From positions 1-56,259 of the forward strand of contig JAEZFD010000022.1 in the NCBI GenBank assembly GCA_023417655.1: DNA of 56,259 bases, written 5' to 3'. Both the position numbers and the translations under genes were made by a program. This DNA comes from Planctomycetota bacterium. Its GTDB lineage: Bacteria; Planctomycetota; Planctomycetia; Planctomycetales; Planctomycetaceae. Shown in pieces: positions 51,939 through 56,259 of the stretch (position 1 is the first letter of the stretch; each line of letters opens with the position of its first letter). Below the pieces are notes generated by a model. That model saw nothing but the letters and a program-made list of their open reading frames with translations. It was not told the DNA's origin and made no database searches.

Positions 51939-52245
51939 TCCTTGCCGTCGCGAGCGCCGGCGTCAGTTCATTGCCCTCCGCACCGCACTCGATGCACAGG
52001 GGAGATGGAAACCACTTCGCTCGCATCGTGTCTTTTTCATGCGTGAACTGCAAGTCAGGGCATTCCGCTGGAGGGGACGATGAACTCCCTTGTCAGGTCT
52101 GAACTTGAATCGCAATGGACAATCTTTCAAATGCAGATGAGAATTGCCGCCGAATTCGGCCAATCCCAGCATGGGCTGATCGCGGCGTGGATCATCAGGA
52201 ATCGACAGTCGCGTCCATCGCACTCTCAATTGTGAAGGCATCTCA
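51939..52245. other. Divergent intergenic region
   Basis: About 300 bp between the ThuA-like gene and the membrane protein at 52246. No supported gene. Confidence 0.45.
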
Positions 52246-53121
52246 GTGACGGATCACTCTGCCAATCCTTTTGAAACTCCCCGTCCGCGCGGAGTGCCGG
52301 CACTACAGGGGACCTTGCGAGTGATCGTCTCCTGTTACTGTTTTGGAGTTGCTGCCGCCCGGTTTCATCAGGGGGAGATCGATCCCGCCGCGAGTCTGTT
52401 TCTGGCGACAAATCCGAACGATCAGGCGGCACTCGCGACAGCATCAAACCTGATCGCCTATTTCATGGTCTTCACAGGCGTGATGACTCTATTGCGCCCG
52501 GTGCATCTTCTTTCGCTTCTGGTGATGATCCATGCAGCGAGTGCGGCATGTGCTGATGCCTTTGACTCCGCGACTCCGGCACAGGCCTGGGAGCCGATCC
52601 TGAATGCTACCCGCTGGATGGCGCCCTTTGCGTTGCTGCTTCTGGATCTCTGGCCGCCTCGAGTGAAGGCGTCACTGGTGATGTGCGTCGCATCGGTCGC
52701 GCTTCTTCGACTCGCGGCAGTCGCGACGTTCGTTGTGCAGGGATTCATTTGCTTGCAACAGTGTCACGCTGGCGGCGACTGGGCCGACCTCGTGCAGCAG
52801 GCCGCTCGGCACGGGTTCCATCGCGAGATCAACGACTCAACTGCTCAGTTCGTTCTGGGAGTGATCGGCGCGACCTTAATCGCCTTTGCTGCAACGATCT
52901 ATTCGAGCCGGAAGGTCAGCGATCTGTTTCTGGTTGCATTCGGAGCTTTCATCTGGACGCTCGTTCCCCTTTTCGCACTGGGACGTGCCGGGTATGACGA
53001 GACCCTGTTGAGATGTTCAGAATGGGGGGCTCCGCTCGTCGTGGCACTCTTCCAGCTTCTTGCTATTCGACGACGTCCTGTTGAGTACGTACCGGAACGA
53101 TCCGGCACGCGGAGCCATTGA
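52246..53121 (+). CDS. Polytopic membrane protein, unknown function
   Basis: 291 residues from a GTG with AAGG upstream. About seven membrane segments (e.g. LIAYFMVFTGVMTLL, MAPFALLLLDLW, FVLGVIGATLIAFAATIY). The largest loop carries two cysteines, FICLQQCHAGGDW. No family is recognised; no enzyme or transporter motif stands out. Single gene, converging with the 53233 gene. Confidence 0.78.
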   Translation: MTDHSANPFETPRPRGVPALQGTLRVIVSCYCFGVAAARFHQGEIDPAASLFLATNPNDQAALATASNLIAYFMVFTGVMTLLRPVHLLSLLVMIHAASAACADAFDSATPAQAWEPILNATRWMAPFALLLLDLWPPRVKASLVMCVASVALLRLAAVATFVVQGFICLQQCHAGGDWADLVQQAARHGFHREINDSTAQFVLGVIGATLIAFAATIYSSRKVSDLFLVAFGAFIWTLVPLFALGRAGYDETLLRCSEWGAPLVVALFQLLAIRRRPVEYVPERSGTRSH

Positions 53122-53169
53122 TCGAAGCCGGAATTGATCGTCTCGTTGCAAGAGGCACCACGAAAAAAA

Positions 53170-53198
53170 GCGAGCCGTCGATAGTTCTGACGGCTCGC
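53170..53198 (-). terminator. Terminator of the single-pass protein gene
   Basis: GCGAGCCGTC/GACGGCTCGC, a perfect 10-bp stem with a 9-nt loop, followed on the minus strand by CTTTTTTT. It lies 35 bp beyond the stop at 53233. Confidence 0.9.
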
Positions 53199-53232
53199 CT
53201 TCGATTGAACTTCAATTGAAACGATCTGGGTC

Positions 53233-55398
53233 CTACGGCGAACCCGGCATCGATCCGCTGCCAGCAGCTTTCTTGAGCTGACGCTTCAAAGCACTCTTCT
53301 GCTTGCGGGTCATCTGGCCTTCACCTTCCATCATCGCTCCCTCGGCGAGTCCAAGCCCCTGCAGAGCTTCCAGGCTTTCATCAACCTTGGGAGCCTTCAG
53401 ATACTCGAACTGCTTGTTCTGATAGTCCATGTAGGTCTTGAGTCTCTGATGGTCGGTCTTGTCGATGGTCGGACTCAGATAGACGAGATCATGAGTCGAC
53501 TTGGCAACCAGTGTCTGAGGGGGAAGGGGAACTTTCCCTCGGACGCCGGTGACAGGAATCTTGACCGTCTTTCCATCTGGGGCTTTCTCGTGCAGACTGT
53601 CTTCCAGTCGGATATCCGAGAACGTGTCGACAAGGAAGTCCTGTGTTGAGAACCGGTACTTCTTGGATTCGTTCGATCCCTTGGCAGGATCGATCACAAC
53701 TGTCTCAACTTCGTCGGCAATCGGCTGCCCCATCCGAATATCAAACGCGCTGTTGATGAATGTTCCGTGTGTCGGGTTCCATTCATAGACGTCGAATCGA
53801 GCCGTTGGTAGAACGCGTGTCGCCTGTTCACTGACGTTCGTCACGAAGTACTTGATGTCTTCTTCGATCGTGACCGGTTCAGTGATTGGACTCCAGGGAG
53901 TCGTTCGGGTTTCCCCTTCGATGACGTGTGGAACCCCGCCAGCTTCTGCGATATGACGTCCGAAGTTTGGATTGGTCAGCACCAGCCGGACGCGATATCG
54001 ATAGGTCTTTCCTGGCTCAACATTGAAGTCGAAATATCGGAAGAGGAGCAGTTCGCCCTCAGCGGTCACGCGGCTTTTGATCCAGTCGCGGATGCGTTTT
54101 TCTTCTTCTGTCCGGTTCACAGCGCCTCTCGCCATGTCGGCGACGAGCTTATCGAGTGGATTCACTTGTGCGCCGGCGCGTGGATTTCGGGTTCCAGCCC
54201 CCATTCCACCGCCCATCCCCCCGGAGCGTTCTGCGGACTCGAAGCTCGGCATGGCGGAATACATATTCCCGCCGCCGAACATGTCCACCTCGAGCTGGCG
54301 AGGATCAAAGACAGTCTTGGCAAATCCACCGCGTTTAACAACCGAAGCATCCATCTGCTTCTTCTGGGCAGCGGCTTCCTGCAGCAGCTTACGCTGCATT
54401 TCGGTTTCCATGGCGATCTGGCTGTCGCTTAACTCATAGCGTTCAATCTGCGGATGAGTCGCCTGACGACGCCATTCGCCTGTGATTCTTCCGGGCAGGG
54501 GCATCGTGATGACTGAATTGGTGATCACGCTGTTGACGACTTCAGCGTCGAGCGATGCGCTCTTGCCGATGATGTCTTCTGCAGTCTGGATGTCGACCTT
54601 TTGCCAAGGACCACTCCAGGGGTCACCTTCGCTCTGCGCGGTCTGGCGCTCGAGTTCGAAGTCGATGATGTCGAAGATCCCAGCAGCATAGTGATAGGTT
54701 TTGTGAATGGCGTCCGCATATTTCAGGATCTGGTCGCGGACCGGGAAGACCGCGCGAATGGATGCGAAATGATAGCCCTGACCGTTCAGGTTCAGAGTCG
54801 GGCCAGTTGCCTCCATCATCCCGGACATGGGGTCCATCATCGAGGACATTTCCATGGAGGTGTATTCCAGACTGGCCATTCCGCCTTCCATCCCGGCGAC
54901 GTTATTCTGGCGTTTTCGGAACTCGTCCGGCACATTGTCATCCGGCATCGGCGTCGTGGGAGCAGGTGTCGCCGGATCGACGGGTAGTTCGTCTCCAATC
55001 ACTTCCAGAAAGACACGGCCCCCGCTGACGATTGGATTCTGCAGGGTGAGCAGCTCTGGTTCGCGCAACGGATCGGTGCCGCCGCGGATATCGACGACCA
55101 TCTTGCTGGACATCTCGATCGGTGCCGGACTGAACTCCTTGTAAAGGCGCTCATAAACAATATTGGCCGGAGCGGCTTCCTTCGTCGGAACGAACTGTGC
55201 CCGTTCTTCTTCCGGCCAGACGTTCATCTTCCAGACCTGGCGTCCCTTGGCGACCTTCTCGGTGATCTCGTTCGGAGTGCCGGAATAAGGAGACCAGCGG
55301 GTGCCGGCCAAGGCCATCAGGACGATCAGCACAAACAGACCGAAGACGACCTTTTCGACGTGATCGATGGCGAGCTGTTTGAAGTTCTTCTTTGCCAT
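53233..55398 (-). CDS. Large single-pass membrane protein, unknown function
   Basis: About 721 residues from the ATG at 55398; the in-frame leader to 55470 is not protein-like. A basic start and one membrane helix (KVVFGLFVLIVLMALAGT, residues ~15-32) anchor a long extracytoplasmic chain. It includes a Met-rich stretch (MEMSSMMDPMSGMMEA), a Gly/Met-rich loop (GGMGGGMGAGTRNP) and beta-rich segments (GKTYRYRVRLVLTNPNFGRH). It lies 174 bp behind the gene at 55572, likely in one operon. The layout resembles an envelope-assembly protein, but no family is recognised. Confidence 0.72.
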   Translation of the reverse strand: MAKKNFKQLAIDHVEKVVFGLFVLIVLMALAGTRWSPYSGTPNEITEKVAKGRQVWKMNVWPEEERAQFVPTKEAAPANIVYERLYKEFSPAPIEMSSKMVVDIRGGTDPLREPELLTLQNPIVSGGRVFLEVIGDELPVDPATPAPTTPMPDDNVPDEFRKRQNNVAGMEGGMASLEYTSMEMSSMMDPMSGMMEATGPTLNLNGQGYHFASIRAVFPVRDQILKYADAIHKTYHYAAGIFDIIDFELERQTAQSEGDPWSGPWQKVDIQTAEDIIGKSASLDAEVVNSVITNSVITMPLPGRITGEWRRQATHPQIERYELSDSQIAMETEMQRKLLQEAAAQKKQMDASVVKRGGFAKTVFDPRQLEVDMFGGGNMYSAMPSFESAERSGGMGGGMGAGTRNPRAGAQVNPLDKLVADMARGAVNRTEEEKRIRDWIKSRVTAEGELLLFRYFDFNVEPGKTYRYRVRLVLTNPNFGRHIAEAGGVPHVIEGETRTTPWSPITEPVTIEEDIKYFVTNVSEQATRVLPTARFDVYEWNPTHGTFINSAFDIRMGQPIADEVETVVIDPAKGSNESKKYRFSTQDFLVDTFSDIRLEDSLHEKAPDGKTVKIPVTGVRGKVPLPPQTLVAKSTHDLVYLSPTIDKTDHQRLKTYMDYQNKQFEYLKAPKVDESLEALQGLGLAEGAMMEGEGQMTRKQKSALKRQLKKAAGSGSMPGSP

Positions 55399-55571
55399 GG
55401 CGAGATTCTCTCGTTGACCGTGAATCGATCCCGGTGCTCTGGAAGCTGCGACTCCAGTCGAGGCTTCCACTTCAATTTCGTCTGGTTCTGTCAGGAATTC
55501 AGCCAGCTGAGCTCTTGGAGGCCAACTGATCTGATTTCACCCTGACTTCTCTCCGCCTCAATCTTGGATGA

Positions 55572-56259
55572 CTACTGAGGCGGTGCTGTCTCCGGAGTGG
55601 GAGCAGGCGTTGCTGCGTCGGTGGTCGCCGGGGCTCCCTCTGCTGGAGCCGGAGTCGCAGGTCCGGCCTCTGGGTCAGCAGGAGGAGCTGGCTCCGCTGG
55701 GGGCTCGGCGGGAGCAGCTTCAGGCTGCTGTGCCGCTGCTTTTTGTGCTTCTAATGCAGCCTGCTTACGGGCCTCCACTGCTGCGAGAACCTCAGTCGGC
55801 TGCTTGTACATCGTGATGACACCGCACAGATCCAGGCGGACCAGGTCCGGGTGGTTCAGCGACTTCATTGCAATGTCAGGCAGGTTGGTGGCATACGGAT
55901 TCGGTCGAGCGCCTCCACGTCCCCCGGGAGTCAGACCATCCAGAGAGAAGCCAGATCCACTTTCAGCACCACTTTCCGTGAAAGAAGGACCGCTCTCGAT
56001 GTTCGACATGGAGAACTCGCTCATTCCCCCTGGCATCCCTTCCGGCCCGGTCATTTGGGTACGGTATGGATTGGCTCCCACCTGAAAGCGGCGGACCTGA
56101 ACCGGCCAGTCGGAATTGGCGAGTGTGACAATAAAGTCCGGAATCTTGTTTTGGTTGATGATCACACTCATATAGAAGCCGCGTTCGAAGAACGGTGCTC
56201 CTTCGGGCTCGCCAATATATCGGCGAGGAGGAGCTGCCGGGGTGGGGGGGGGGGGGGGG
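55572..56259 (-). CDS. Pro/Ala-rich protein, 5' end cut by window edge
   Basis: The reading frame stays open from an internal ATG at 56171 to the window end (encoding APFFERGFY before that Met), so the true start lies outside. A compact segment (QNKIPDFIVTLANSDWPVQV) is followed by a Gly/Met linker, another ordered piece (HPDLVRLDLCGVITMYKQPT) and about 60 residues rich in Ala, Pro, Glu and Thr at the C-terminus. It directly precedes the single-pass protein and probably works with it. No family recognised. Confidence 0.68.
   Translation of the reverse strand, partial: PPPPPTPAAPPRRYIGEPEGAPFFERGFYMSVIINQNKIPDFIVTLANSDWPVQVRRFQVGANPYRTQMTGPEGMPGGMSEFSMSNIESGPSFTESGAESGSGFSLDGLTPGGRGGARPNPYATNLPDIAMKSLNHPDLVRLDLCGVITMYKQPTEVLAAVEARKQAALEAQKAAAQQPEAAPAEPPAEPAPPADPEAGPATPAPAEGAPATTDAATPAPTPETAPPQ
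56244..56259 (+). repeat. Terminal G homopolymer
   Basis: Sixteen G in a row end the window. On the coding (minus) strand they would read as prolines, which would fit the protein, but a contig-end artefact (dark-cycle G calls) is as likely. Confidence 0.7.

Noticed and set aside
1..56259. CRISPR array or cas genes
   Set aside because: No regularly spaced repeats of 25-40 bp and no Cas-like protein were seen; the short repeats present are 6-10 bp.

Overview
The window most likely comes from a Planctomycetota chromosome of the Planctomyces/Schlesneria/Gimesia type; the genus cannot be fixed from sequence alone. The signs are two twin-arginine-exported Gfo/Idh/MocA oxidoreductases, a ThuA-like protein with a signal peptide, a DUF1580-type small regulator, proline-rich zinc-ribbon and lipoprotein genes with long linkers, and loosely packed genes on both strands. 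The last bases are a run of G, so the right edge is probably a contig end.

Positions 1 to about 690 hold the C-terminal half of a large serine recombinase. Positions 646-17726 are an integrated element of about 17 kb, bounded by a perfect 44-bp direct repeat that copies the 3' part of a tRNA-Pro(CGG) gene. Nearly all of its genes are on the minus strand. From the tRNA end inward they are: a tyrosine integrase, an accessory gene, a DUF1580-like regulator, a CHC2/TOPRIM/P4-type primase-helicase followed by an iteron-like cluster (five perfect copies of a 10-mer), a zinc-ribbon protein, a coiled-coil protein, a major capsid-like protein, a tape-measure-like protein and a prohead-protease-like protein. 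After these come a two-gene cargo, small HTH/RHH regulators and a second tyrosine integrase. Phased GGGTAG repeats lie inside both ends and look like integrase arm sites. No terminase, portal or other tail gene is recognisable. The layout (integrase, regulator, primase, origin, capsid genes, cargo) resembles a phage satellite or capsid-forming island more than a full prophage. I consider this the most interesting system in the window.

From 17.76 kb on the content is chromosomal. 18-26 kb holds a small charged protein, a DUF2079 membrane protein with a partner, acpS, a universal stress protein, the soluble transhydrogenase sthA and a secreted alkaline-phosphatase-superfamily hydrolase. 26-38.6 kb holds two Tat-exported oxidoreductases, an acyl-transferase/C45-peptidase-family Ntn hydrolase, a family-4 glycosyltransferase, an AI-2E/PerM-type permease, a LarA-like protein, tsaB and trmL (tRNA modification) and an M28 peptidase.

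38.6-56.3 kb holds a very large membrane protein with a spermidine-synthase-like domain, a zinc-ribbon membrane protein, a pair of ExbD/MotB-like membrane-anchored coiled-coil proteins, a 14-TM drug-efflux MFS protein, a proline-rich lipoprotein with a repetitive tail, a ThuA-like protein, a polytopic membrane protein, and a large single-pass protein next to a proline/alanine-rich protein cut by the window edge. Several convergent or terminal genes end at clear hairpin terminators.
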